From positions 853,859 through 917,858 of the forward strand of contig JAMPHF010000001.1 in assembly GCA_023663525.1 (NCBI GenBank): a stretch of 64,000 nt of DNA. The letters are read 5' to 3'. The stretch is from Bacteroides sp. (GTDB taxonomy: Bacteria; Bacteroidota; Bacteroidia; Bacteroidales; Muribaculaceae). Below are positions 17,921-26,896 of the stretch, piece by piece. Positions within the stretch are counted from its first letter, which is position 1; each line of letters begins with the position of its first letter. Position numbers and translations under genes: made by a program. The notes under the pieces are model-generated. The model had not been told where the DNA came from, did not search any database, and saw nothing but the letters and a program-made list of their open reading frames with translations.

Positions 17921-18721
17921 ATGCCTGTAATCCACATAGATAACCTTGATTTCGAGGGCATAGAGCCATACGTGTCGCTCACCGAAGCCCAGTTGCGCAA
18001 CCGACTCGATCCGGACAAGGGGCTGTTTATCGCCGAAAGTCCCAAAGTGATACGGGTGGCGATGGCTGCAGGCTATGAACCCCTCTCGCTGATGTGTGAG
18101 GAACGCCACATTGCCGGTGATGCGGCCGACATCATCGCCCAGCGCCCTGAAATGCCCGTCTACACCGCCTCTCGTCAGCTTCTGAGCTCACTGACCGGCT
18201 ACACGCTGACCCGTGGAGTACTGGCTGCGATGCGCAGAAAGCCGTTGACACCGCTGTCCGAACTGCTGAGCGGCGCAAACCGGGTAGTGGTCATCGACGG
18301 GGTGGTCGATACCACGAATATCGGTGCAATCTTCCGTTCGGCGGCAGCTCTCGGTATCGATGCGGTGGTCCTGACGCGCTCGTCATGCGATCCTCTCAAC
18401 CGACGTGCTGTGAGGGTGTCGATGGGAACCATCTTCCAAGTGCCGTGGGGCTGGCTCGACGGACCGGCAAACACGCTGAGGGACTACGGATTCAAAACCG
18501 TGGCCATGGCTCTGACCGACAAGTCCATCCCCCTCGATCATCCCGCGCTGAAGGCAGAACCCCGCCTCGCCCTCATAATGGGCACTGAGGGTGACGGACT
18601 CGCCGACAGTACAATCGGAGAAGCCGACTACACTGTCAGGATTCCTATGGCCCATGGAGTGGATTCGCTCAATGTCGCAGCAGCGACTGCCGTGGCCTGC
18701 TGGGAGCTGAGGCGAAGATGA
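17921..18721 (+). CDS. TrmH/SpoU-family RNA 2'-O-methyltransferase
   Basis: A 266-residue SPOUT methyltransferase. Residues 1-100 form an RNA-binding substrate domain (LSSLTGYTLTRGVLAAM). The C-terminal knot domain has motif 1 TTNIGAIFRSAAALGIDAV near 130, motif 2 LIMGTEGDGLAD near 222 and motif 3 IPMAHGVDSLNVAAATAVA near 245. Family members methylate rRNA or tRNA riboses with SAM; which RNA is modified here cannot be deduced. It precedes mazG on the same strand. Confidence 0.9.
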   Translation: MPVIHIDNLDFEGIEPYVSLTEAQLRNRLDPDKGLFIAESPKVIRVAMAAGYEPLSLMCEERHIAGDAADIIAQRPEMPVYTASRQLLSSLTGYTLTRGVLAAMRRKPLTPLSELLSGANRVVVIDGVVDTTNIGAIFRSAAALGIDAVVLTRSSCDPLNRRAVRVSMGTIFQVPWGWLDGPANTLRDYGFKTVAMALTDKSIPLDHPALKAEPRLALIMGTEGDGLADSTIGEADYTVRIPMAHGVDSLNVAAATAVACWELRRR

Positions 18722-18837
18722 AATCAGTCCTTTCACTGCACCAAAAGCATAAAAATTCTAAAATCAAAGACCTCCGACAACGCTGTGACCCCATATATGG
18801 AATTGAATGCGTAACTTTGCATATAAAAAAACATACC

Positions 18838-19617
18838 ATGCATACACGCGAAGAAAAGATTGAGGCACTTGGACGTGTCATCGACACGCTCGACATCCTA
18901 CGTGTCAAATGTCCCTGGGACGCAAAACAGACCAACGAGTCGCTGCGCCCCAACACCATCGAGGAAGTCTATGAACTCTGCGACGCTCTCATCAATGCCG
19001 ATGACGCCAACATCCGGAAGGAGCTTGGCGATGTGTTGCTCCACGTGCTTTTCTATTCAAAAATCGGGGAGGAGAAAGGCACATTCGACATAGCGGATGT
19101 CTGCGACGCTCTCAACACAAAGCTCATCTACCGCCACCCGCATGTGTTCGGCGACCGCTCTGTCAATTCGACCGACGATGTCCTCCGCAACTGGGAGGAA
19201 CTGAAACTAAAGGAGAAAGGTGGCAACAAGACCGTCCTTTCAGGAGTCCCGACAGCCCTCCCCGCAATGATCAAGGCCGACCGCATCCAGGAGAAAGCCG
19301 CCAACGTGGGGTTCGACTGGGAGCGTCCGGAACAGGTGTGGGACAAGGTCAAGGAGGAAATGGCAGAGTTTGAGGAAACCATAGCCGACATGCCGATGGA
19401 AAGACGTGAGGAGGAGATGGGCGACCTGCTTTTCAGTCTCATCAACGCCGCACGCCTCTACAAGATAAACCCCGAAAACGCTCTCGAAAAGACAAACAAA
19501 AAATTCATCAGCCGCTTCAACCATCTTGAGAAGCGTGCAAAGGAAATGGGCAAGGAACTCCGCGACATGACTCTCGCAGAAATGGACGCAATCTGGGAAG
19601 AAGCGAAACACCTCTGA
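18838..19617 (+). CDS. mazG: Nucleoside triphosphate pyrophosphohydrolase MazG
   Basis: A 259-residue protein with two MazG domains, close to the E. coli length. It hydrolyses NTPs to NMP and pyrophosphate. Metal-binding acidic motifs appear as NTIEEVYELCDAL and ELGDVLLHVLFY in the first domain, and KEEMAEFEETI with EEEMGDLLFSLINAARL in the second. The ATG at 18838 (MHTREEKIEALG) is chosen because the open frame back to 18718 lacks homology and contains a TAACTTTG -7 box at 18812-18819. A PD-(D/E)XK nuclease gene follows after 35 bases and is probably in the same transcript. Confidence 0.94.
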   Translation: MHTREEKIEALGRVIDTLDILRVKCPWDAKQTNESLRPNTIEEVYELCDALINADDANIRKELGDVLLHVLFYSKIGEEKGTFDIADVCDALNTKLIYRHPHVFGDRSVNSTDDVLRNWEELKLKEKGGNKTVLSGVPTALPAMIKADRIQEKAANVGFDWERPEQVWDKVKEEMAEFEETIADMPMERREEEMGDLLFSLINAARLYKINPENALEKTNKKFISRFNHLEKRAKEMGKELRDMTLAEMDAIWEEAKHL

Positions 19618-19652
19618 ACACTCACCCACCCTACACTCTGCCGCTGACCGTA

Positions 19653-20426
19653 ATGAACTACAACGAACTGAACGCCCATCCACGCGACAGCTTCCTGTCG
19701 TTTGACGCCGAGAGCCACACCTACACCCTCGGCAACCGCACACTGACATCGGTGACAACCATCGTGGAGGACTGTTTCCCTAAATTCGACGCCGACTACT
19801 GGGCTGAGCGCAAAGCTCCTTCCCTCGGTCTGACCCCCGAACAACTCAAAGAGCAATGGGCTGAAAACGCACGCCGCTCGCGCTCATTGGGGACCGAAAT
19901 GCACGAGAAAATCGAACGCTACTACCTCGGTGAAGACTGTGGGGATGACGGCGACGCATACGCACTGTTCCGACACTTCGCCGCTGCCGAACGCCTCTAT
20001 CCCTACCGCACCGAATGGCGCATATACATGGAGCAATATGGCGTGGCCGGGACTCTCGACTTTCTCGAACGCCGTCCGGACGGGACATTCAATATCTATG
20101 ACTGGAAACGCTCAAAGAAACTCCTCGCCACCGACGGTTCGGTGGAGCGCATGAACCGCTTCGGCAAATGCGGCTTCTACCCCGTCAACCACCTCCCCGA
20201 CTGCTCCTATCACCACTACTCGCTCCAACTGAGCATCTATCGTTTCATCCTCGAAAACTGCTACGGTATACCTGTCAGCCACCTGAAGCTCGGGGTGTTT
20301 CACCCGGACTACTCTATGGCCTACGTCATTCCCGTCCCCTACCTCCGGATGGAGGCGGAAGCCGTCCTGCGCAACCACGCATCGCAATTGTCGAAAATGA
20401 ACGAGATGGCTCTCTCGTTCTGTTAA
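19653..20426 (+). CDS. PD-(D/E)XK superfamily nuclease, uncharacterised
   Basis: A 257-residue protein without a named family. Its motif order fits the RecB/Cas4-like PD-(D/E)XK fold: GTEMHEKIERYYLG with a histidine at 84, the acidic residue of AGTLDFL at 136, and IYDWKRSKK giving D150 and K152. No helicase, CRISPR or restriction partner sits nearby. Position after mazG suggests co-transcription and a housekeeping rather than defence context. The function is unknown; a nuclease with a role in DNA repair is an inference from the fold only. Confidence 0.75.
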   Translation: MNYNELNAHPRDSFLSFDAESHTYTLGNRTLTSVTTIVEDCFPKFDADYWAERKAPSLGLTPEQLKEQWAENARRSRSLGTEMHEKIERYYLGEDCGDDGDAYALFRHFAAAERLYPYRTEWRIYMEQYGVAGTLDFLERRPDGTFNIYDWKRSKKLLATDGSVERMNRFGKCGFYPVNHLPDCSYHHYSLQLSIYRFILENCYGIPVSHLKLGVFHPDYSMAYVIPVPYLRMEAEAVLRNHASQLSKMNEMALSFC

Positions 20427-20560
20427 ATATGGTTAATCAGCCAAAACAGACAGAAACTTTTAGAAACCGATTGCGTCTATCTATATAAAAGGATAGAGCC
20501 ATCGGACAATAAAGGAATCAATTCATTATCACTATACATTATTACAAATCATTCATCGCG

Positions 20561-23401
20561 ATGAAAATTAAATCAAGACTGCTGACGGCACTGGTGCTTA
20601 TAGCATGTGTGCTTCTGCCGTCAATCGTCAATGCACAGGGTCAGAACCCTATGCTTCAACCGCTCCCGGTTGACACAGCCGTGCGTATAGGCAAACTTCC
20701 CAACGGTTTGACCTACTACATCCGCCACAACGAGTATCCAAAAGGCCAGGCAGACTTCTATATCGTCCAGAATGTCGGGTCGATTCTTGAAGATGAAAAT
20801 CAGCGTGGTCTCGCCCACTTCCTTGAACACATGTGTTTCAACGGCACCACCAACTTCCCCGGAAGCTCGCTCCGCGACTGGCTTGAGTCAATCGGAGTGA
20901 AATTCGGAGCAAACCTCAACGCCTACACCGGCGTTGACGAGACAGTCTATAATATCAACAATGTGCCCATCGCACGTGAGAGCGTCCAGGACTCATGCCT
21001 GCTGATTCTCCATGACTGGGCCAACGACCTCACTCTCGACCCGGAGGAAATCGACAAAGAGCGTGGTGTCATCCACGAGGAATGGCGCAGATCAATGCAG
21101 GGTCAGATGCGAATCCTCGAAAAAATCCTGCCCGAGATCTACCCCACGACAAAATATGGCAAGCGTCTGCCCATCGGCACAATGGAAGTGGTTGACAACT
21201 TCCCCCCGCAGGCTCTCCGCGACTACTATGAGAAATGGTATCGCCCCGACCAGCAGGCAGTGGTCGTCGTCGGCGACATCGACGTTGACCGCATCGAGGG
21301 TAAGATCAAAGAGATGTTCTCATCCATCGAAATGCCCGAAAATCCTGCGGAACGCGTCTATGAACCCGTCCCCGACCATAAAGGGACTATCTACGCTATG
21401 GGCAGCGACCCGGAGCAGAAAAACCTCGTGGCTCAACTGATGTTCATCTCTGACCAAATGCCCAAGGAGATGAAGAATACTCCGATGTACTACGTCAATG
21501 AGTACATCGAGAGCATGATTACCGCCATGATCAACAACCGCATCGAGGAAATCAGCTCCAAGCCTGACGCACCGTTTGCCGGAGCAGGCACAAACTTCGG
21601 CGGATTCTTCGTTTCATCGAAAGTCAAGGACGCATTCACCGCACAAGCGGCCAGCAAGAATACCGACATCATTGTCCCGCTTCAGGCCGTCTACCGCGAA
21701 GTGCTCCGCGCCCAGCGTGGCGGATTCACCCAGAGCGAGTATGACCGCGTGAAAAATCAGTATCTCTCATCAATCGAGCGCATCTACAACAACCGTGCCA
21801 CTCGTGAGAACGGAACATTTGTCAACGAATATGTGGGCAACTTCAAGGATGGCGACCCCATCCCCGGAATCGAGACCGAATATCCGCTCCTCCAGCAGAT
21901 TGCCATGAGCATACCTCTGCAAGCCATCAATCAGGCTGCCGCCAACCTCACCACGCCTGACAATCGCGTGCTGATGATTCTCTCACCCGAGGGCGAGGGC
22001 TACTCACTCCCGACCGAGCAGCAGCTTGCCGACGCGCTTGCAGCCGTCGATGCCGAAAACATCGAGGCATTCGTTGATGAAGTCAAGTCCGAACCGCTCA
22101 TCCCGACCGAACCTGTCGCCGGAAGCATCGTCAACACTGCCGAAAATTCCAAGTGGAACACCATTGAGTGGACTCTCTCAAACGGCGCGAAGGTCATCAT
22201 CAAGCCCACTAAGTTCAAAGAGGATGAAATCATGCTCACCGGCTATGCCAAGGGTGGAACCGCCAACTACTCCGACGACTACACCAACACCCTCCAGTTC
22301 CTTGAAGTACCCCTCGGTTCATACGGCCTCGGCTCATACACCAACACTGACCTCAACAAGTATCTCGCAGGCAAGCAGGCCTCACTCGGCTTCAAGTTCA
22401 ACAATTACAGCCGTTCAGTGACAGGCTACTCCACTCCCAAGGATCTGCCTACCCTCATGGAACTCATCTACATGGGCTTCAAGGACATCGAAATCACCGA
22501 GGATGAATTCACCGCACTTCAGAAAACAATCAGTGGCATTCTCGCCAATCAGGAGAAGACACCTGACTACATTTTCCAGAGAGACATCCTCAAGACCCTC
22601 TATGACTCTCCTCGCTGTCAGGCTCTGACCACTGAGGCTGTCGAGGGTGCTTCGCTCGCGCAGACTCTTGAGATTGCCCACGCGATGACCTCCAACGCAG
22701 CCGACTGGACATTCGTATTCGTCGGCAATGTTGACCCCGAAAAGCTCAAACCGCTCGTCGAGAAATACATTGCCTCACTCCCCGGCGACACCAATACCGC
22801 CATCAAGAGTGTTGACTCCTACAATCCCGCACTCTTCATGAAGAAAGGCAGCGAGACGAGCGAGTTCACAACCAAGATGACCAACCCCATGACCAATGTG
22901 GCCATCATCGAGAGCGGCGACATGGACTACACCACCAAAAACGCACTCCTCGCATCAATCGCCGGTCAGATACTCACCAACCGTCTCATCAAGACCGTCC
23001 GCGAAGATATGGGTGCTGTCTACTCCATCAGCGCAGCCGGTCAGTTTGACCGTGCCGGCATTCTCCCTGTTTCGGTCATGTCGTCATTCCCGATGAAACC
23101 GGAGATGAAGGGTGAAGTTCTCCCCTACATCAAAGGTCAGTTCAAGGCAATGGAAAGCGACGTGAAACCCGAGGAGCTTAACCCCATCAAGGAGTACATG
23201 CTCAAAAACTACACCGAAGGACGCGAGAAGAACGCTCCCTGGCTCTCCGCCATCCTCGGGACTCTCGTCAATGGTGTCGATACGTTCAATGACTACGCAT
23301 CAGTGGTCAACGCTATCACCACCCAGGATGTGATGGACTTCATGAAAGCCCTCAACGCACAGGACAACTACCGTGTGCTGACCCTTGACCCGGCGAACTA
23401 A
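20561..23401 (+). CDS. Secreted M16-family zinc metallopeptidase (pitrilysin-like)
   Basis: A 946-residue protein with a signal peptide ending near SIVNAQG (about 26). The inverted zinc motif HFLEH is at 86-90 in the first M16 domain, with the downstream glutamate in ERGVIHEEW. A second, inactive-type M16 half occupies roughly 530-940, giving the full clamshell. Such periplasmic peptidases degrade oligopeptides in Bacteroidetes. It stands alone, with its own terminator. Confidence 0.93.
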   Translation: MKIKSRLLTALVLIACVLLPSIVNAQGQNPMLQPLPVDTAVRIGKLPNGLTYYIRHNEYPKGQADFYIVQNVGSILEDENQRGLAHFLEHMCFNGTTNFPGSSLRDWLESIGVKFGANLNAYTGVDETVYNINNVPIARESVQDSCLLILHDWANDLTLDPEEIDKERGVIHEEWRRSMQGQMRILEKILPEIYPTTKYGKRLPIGTMEVVDNFPPQALRDYYEKWYRPDQQAVVVVGDIDVDRIEGKIKEMFSSIEMPENPAERVYEPVPDHKGTIYAMGSDPEQKNLVAQLMFISDQMPKEMKNTPMYYVNEYIESMITAMINNRIEEISSKPDAPFAGAGTNFGGFFVSSKVKDAFTAQAASKNTDIIVPLQAVYREVLRAQRGGFTQSEYDRVKNQYLSSIERIYNNRATRENGTFVNEYVGNFKDGDPIPGIETEYPLLQQIAMSIPLQAINQAAANLTTPDNRVLMILSPEGEGYSLPTEQQLADALAAVDAENIEAFVDEVKSEPLIPTEPVAGSIVNTAENSKWNTIEWTLSNGAKVIIKPTKFKEDEIMLTGYAKGGTANYSDDYTNTLQFLEVPLGSYGLGSYTNTDLNKYLAGKQASLGFKFNNYSRSVTGYSTPKDLPTLMELIYMGFKDIEITEDEFTALQKTISGILANQEKTPDYIFQRDILKTLYDSPRCQALTTEAVEGASLAQTLEIAHAMTSNAADWTFVFVGNVDPEKLKPLVEKYIASLPGDTNTAIKSVDSYNPALFMKKGSETSEFTTKMTNPMTNVAIIESGDMDYTTKNALLASIAGQILTNRLIKTVREDMGAVYSISAAGQFDRAGILPVSVMSSFPMKPEMKGEVLPYIKGQFKAMESDVKPEELNPIKEYMLKNYTEGREKNAPWLSAILGTLVNGVDTFNDYASVVNAITTQDVMDFMKALNAQDNYRVLTLDPAN

Positions 23402-23432
23402 TTCCGGCGACCGCACACACACTGATACGCAT

Positions 23433-23478
23433 GGCAATCCAACGGATGATTATTCCTTGGATTGCCGTGCGCTTTTTT
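23433..23478 (+). terminator. Rho-independent terminator after the M16 peptidase
   Basis: GGCAATCCAA (23433-23442) pairs with TTGGATTGCC (23457-23466), followed by GTGCGCTTTTTTA. Confidence 0.85.
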
Positions 23479-23573
23479 ATCGTCATCCGCCATTTTTCAT
23501 TTTTTTAGCTAAATTTTGCTTGCACAGTATTGTTTTTATTCTGTAACGTTAGGTATTTTTATTGCCAAAATAT

Positions 23574-23581
23574 TAACTTTG
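23574..23581 (+). promoter_or_regulatory. Probable -7 box for malQ
   Basis: TAACTTTG at 23574-23581, 50 nt upstream of the ATG. A convincing -33 TTG is not present at the normal spacing. Confidence 0.5.
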
Positions 23582-23630
23582 CCTATTGTATTCCAGATAA
23601 CAGTCAGAATATTCTCATTATATCATACTT

Positions 23631-26309
23631 ATGAAACTTACCTTTACAGTCAACTACCGCACCGAATGGGGCGAATCGCTCTACCTGACAGGCTCTGCAC
23701 CCCAGTTGGGGGGCAATGACATTGACAAGGCTGTGGCCATGACGCTGTCAGGAGCAGAGACATGGACAGCACATGTCGAGATTCCTGACACGGTCACGCA
23801 GTTCACCTACGGCTACATTGTCCGCCATGACAACGGATATATCAGACGCGAATGGGGCAAGGAACGCCAATTCAGCTACGCTCCCGGCACACATCTGTTC
23901 AGAATCATCGACCGATGGCAGGACATGCCATGGGACAAACCCTATTACAGCAGCGCGTTCACCGACTGCATCTGCCACCGCAACGACCGCGACGGATCCG
24001 TCCTGCCGTCAGCCGGAATGCTCACACTCAGTGTGGATGCGCCGATGATCTCCCCCGATGATGTCGTGGCTGTCAGCGGTGAGGTAGCGGCTCTCGGAGC
24101 CTGGGATGTCAAAAAAGCCCTCCGCATGAGCGACGCAGACTATCCGACATGGAAAGTCAACATCCCTGCAAAGGAGATTGAACCGGGCTGCGACTACAAA
24201 TTTCTCATCCTCAGGAAATCGACCGGCGAAGTCGTGGCATGGGAGGGACGTGACAACCGTCACATTGACCTCAGCCTGTCGCGCCCCGACGAGTCAGTCA
24301 TCGATGCCGGTCAGCGTCTCGTCAACCCGCTCGCTCCGTGGAGAGGTGCGGGCGTGGCCATCCCGGTGTTCTCACTCAGAAGCGAGGAGGACTTCGGTGT
24401 CGGCGATTTCCTTGACCTGAAGAAGATGATTGACTGGGCGGCACAGACCCGTCAGAACTTCGTGCAGCTCCTCCCGGTCAACGACACCACCATGACCGGG
24501 ACATGGACCGACTCCTACCCCTACAATGCCAACTCCACCTTCGCGCTCCATCCTATGTATCTCCGTCTCCCGGCTATGGGTCGTCTTAACAACGAGGAGC
24601 GTCAGCGTTACTTTGATGACCTCGGGCGTGAGCTCAACAGGCTCCCGCAGGTTGACTATGAGCGTGTCAACAACGCCAAGAATCAGTTCACACGTGAGCT
24701 TTTCGCTCAGGACGGCGAGAAAGTCATCGCCTCCGACGAGTTCAAAACCTTCTTCGCCCGCAATGCCTCGTGGCTTACCCCCTACGCTGCTTTCTGCGTG
24801 CTGCGCGACATCCACGGCACGCCTGACATGACGAAATGGGGCGAATATGCAGTCTACGATGAGGAAAAAATCAAAGACTTCATCACCCTCCACCGTCCCG
24901 AGATCGACTATGTCTACTACATCCAGTATTTCCTCGACCGTCAGATGCGTGAAGTCCATGACTACGCCCATGCCAAAGGTGTCGCAATCAAGGGCGACAT
25001 CCCAATCGGCATATCGCGCACGAGTGTCGATGCCTGGATCTCGCCGCGCCTGTTCAATCTTGACTGTCAGGCAGGCGCACCGCCGGATGATTTCTCCGTC
25101 CTTGGACAGAACTGGGGCTTCCCGACCTACAATTGGGATGAGATGGCAAAAGACGGTTTCGCATGGTGGAAAGCCCGCTTCCGCAAAATGGCCGAATACT
25201 TTGACGCTTACCGCATCGACCACGTGCTCGGTTTCTTCAGGATATGGCAGATTCCGATGAATGCCGTCCACGGTCTTCTCGGAGTGTTCAACCGCGCCCT
25301 CCCCTATTCACCCGATGAGCTTCGCAACAGCTACGACTTCTGGATTGACGTTGACCGCCAGACCCGCCCCTACATCATGGACTACATGCTCGGGACATTC
25401 TTCGGCGACTACACCGATGAGTGCCGTGACCGCTTCCTCATTGACGAGGGATATGGCCGCTACCGTCTGCGCGACGAGTTCGACACCCAGCGCAAAGTCG
25501 TTGACTTCTTCGCGACACAGGAGAAGAACGACAAGAACGACCGCATCTGCAATGCACTTCTCGGACTGATTGACGAAGTGCTTTTCATCGAAGACCCCTA
25601 CGAGAAAGGCAAATATCACCCGCGCATCTCAGCCCAGTTCACCTTTGCCTACCAGGCACTCAACGACTACGAGAAGTGGTGCTTCAACCGCATGTACAAC
25701 GACTTCTTCTATCGTCGCAATAATGACTTCTGGTATGGCAAAGCCATGTGGAAACTTCCACCGCTGATTGACGCGACCGACATGCTCGTATGCGCCGAAG
25801 ACCTCGGCATGATACCTGCCTGCGTCCCGGCCGTGATGAACAATCTTGAAATTCTCGTGCTTGAGATCCAACGAATGCCCAAAGACCCCAATGTGCCTTT
25901 CGGCAACACATGGACCTATCCGTATCGCTCCGTCTGCACCACCTCGACCCACGACATGGACGGTATCCGCCGCTGGTGGGAGACCAACCGCGACACCACC
26001 CAGCGATACTACAACGAAGTGCTCGGCGAACCCGGTCCCGCACCGCAGTATGCCGAGCCGTGGATCTGTGACCGTATCGTCAGGATGCATCTCCAGTCGC
26101 CCTCCATGCTCTGCATACTCCCGCTTCAGGACTGGCTCTCAATCGACGGAGTGCTTCGCCGTCAGGACCCGCGCGAGGAACTCATCAACATCCCCGCCAA
26201 TCCGCGACACTACTGGCGATACAGGATGCACCTCACCCTTGAAGACCTCAACAATCAGAAGGAATTCAACAACCGCCTCCGCGACGAAATAGCCAAATCC
26301 GGACGATAA
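23631..26309 (+). CDS. malQ: 4-alpha-glucanotransferase with two N-terminal CBM20 domains
   Basis: An 892-residue GH77 enzyme that disproportionates malto-oligosaccharides. Two starch-binding CBM20-like domains occupy about 1-110 (LTFTVNYRTEWGESLYLTG) and 130-245, then the catalytic barrel. The nucleophile aspartate lies in YRIDHVLGFFRIWQIP, the acid/base glutamate in VCAEDLGMIPACV, and the third carboxylate in STHDMDGIRRWW. No signal peptide is visible, so it is cytosolic. This plant DPE2-like architecture is known in Bacteroidetes. It supports glycogen or maltodextrin turnover. Confidence 0.95.
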   Translation: MKLTFTVNYRTEWGESLYLTGSAPQLGGNDIDKAVAMTLSGAETWTAHVEIPDTVTQFTYGYIVRHDNGYIRREWGKERQFSYAPGTHLFRIIDRWQDMPWDKPYYSSAFTDCICHRNDRDGSVLPSAGMLTLSVDAPMISPDDVVAVSGEVAALGAWDVKKALRMSDADYPTWKVNIPAKEIEPGCDYKFLILRKSTGEVVAWEGRDNRHIDLSLSRPDESVIDAGQRLVNPLAPWRGAGVAIPVFSLRSEEDFGVGDFLDLKKMIDWAAQTRQNFVQLLPVNDTTMTGTWTDSYPYNANSTFALHPMYLRLPAMGRLNNEERQRYFDDLGRELNRLPQVDYERVNNAKNQFTRELFAQDGEKVIASDEFKTFFARNASWLTPYAAFCVLRDIHGTPDMTKWGEYAVYDEEKIKDFITLHRPEIDYVYYIQYFLDRQMREVHDYAHAKGVAIKGDIPIGISRTSVDAWISPRLFNLDCQAGAPPDDFSVLGQNWGFPTYNWDEMAKDGFAWWKARFRKMAEYFDAYRIDHVLGFFRIWQIPMNAVHGLLGVFNRALPYSPDELRNSYDFWIDVDRQTRPYIMDYMLGTFFGDYTDECRDRFLIDEGYGRYRLRDEFDTQRKVVDFFATQEKNDKNDRICNALLGLIDEVLFIEDPYEKGKYHPRISAQFTFAYQALNDYEKWCFNRMYNDFFYRRNNDFWYGKAMWKLPPLIDATDMLVCAEDLGMIPACVPAVMNNLEILVLEIQRMPKDPNVPFGNTWTYPYRSVCTTSTHDMDGIRRWWETNRDTTQRYYNEVLGEPGPAPQYAEPWICDRIVRMHLQSPSMLCILPLQDWLSIDGVLRRQDPREELINIPANPRHYWRYRMHLTLEDLNNQKEFNNRLRDEIAKSGR

Positions 26310-26492
26310 ACATGACCGCAGCCATCCATCCTCCTCATCAACGATGGACCATGATGCAACATGATACCAAAATTGTCCCATTAATATCCCGACCCTACCG
26401 GCACGAAAGTGTCCCACCCTCCCTTTCTCATAGGGACGGTGGGACACTCTGCTTTTATTACGGCATTTAAAGGTCAGCATTCTCACGAAAGA
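26310..26492. other. Region downstream of malQ with terminator hairpin
   Basis: No gene is seen. AGTGTCCCACC (26408-26418) pairs perfectly with GGTGGGACACT (26438-26448), followed by CTGCTTTTATT, and is the probable malQ terminator. Confidence 0.65.
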
Positions 26493-26808
26493 CATACCCT
26501 TGATGAACTGAACCGCGAGCTTGCCGGTGAGAAACGGGTCCTCGCCATAGTTCTCCTCATCGCGTCCCCAGCGCGGGTCGCGGCTCATGTTGATGGTCGG
26601 ACACCAGTAAATGAGACCCTTGTTATTGTCGTTATTGTAGATTCGACATTCATCTGAAATGGTAGTCGCCACCTGAGACATCAGGTCGAGATCCCAAGTA
26701 GATGACAATGCCTTCGAGACGGGAAAACGAGGTGGCCAATCCCGAGCGGGCAACTCCATGGATTACCTCACTCCAATAGTTGTAGCCCTGAAGACTGAAA
26801 CGGGAGAC
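26493..26808 (-). pseudogene. Relic of a GH3 beta-glucosidase/xylosidase
   Basis: About 100 codons of a GH3 N-terminal catalytic domain remain, in two frames. The first, reading from about 26808, gives GYNYWSEVIHGVARSGLATS. After a frameshift near 26725-26735 the second gives SSTWDLDLMSQVATTISDE and then NMSRDPRWGRDEENYGEDPF, ending near IKGM at 26493. These match the conserved GH3 blocks in order. Everything before and after is missing, so this is a decayed fragment. It sits just outside the PUL terminator and may be what is left of a once larger plant-glycan locus. Confidence 0.85.
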
Positions 26809-26822
26809 GGCGACACATTTGA

Positions 26823-26864
26823 AAAGCGGGAGACATCGGCCATGATAGCGATGCCTCCCGCTTT
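26823..26864 (-). terminator. Terminator at the end of the PUL transcript
   Basis: AAAGCGGGAG (26823-26832) pairs with CTCCCGCTTT (26855-26864), with an inner CATCG/CGATG extension. Read leftward the stem ends in GCTTTTC. It lies 33 bases beyond the stop of the PL1 gene. Confidence 0.75.
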
Positions 26865-26896
26865 GGGATTTTACAGTTTATCGGTCACACGAAAAA

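Noticed and set aside
26139..26492. Leftward continuation of the GH3 relic frame into malQ
   Set aside because: GH3 homology stops at about 26493; the rest is antisense to malQ and the spacer, so it is not part of a gene.
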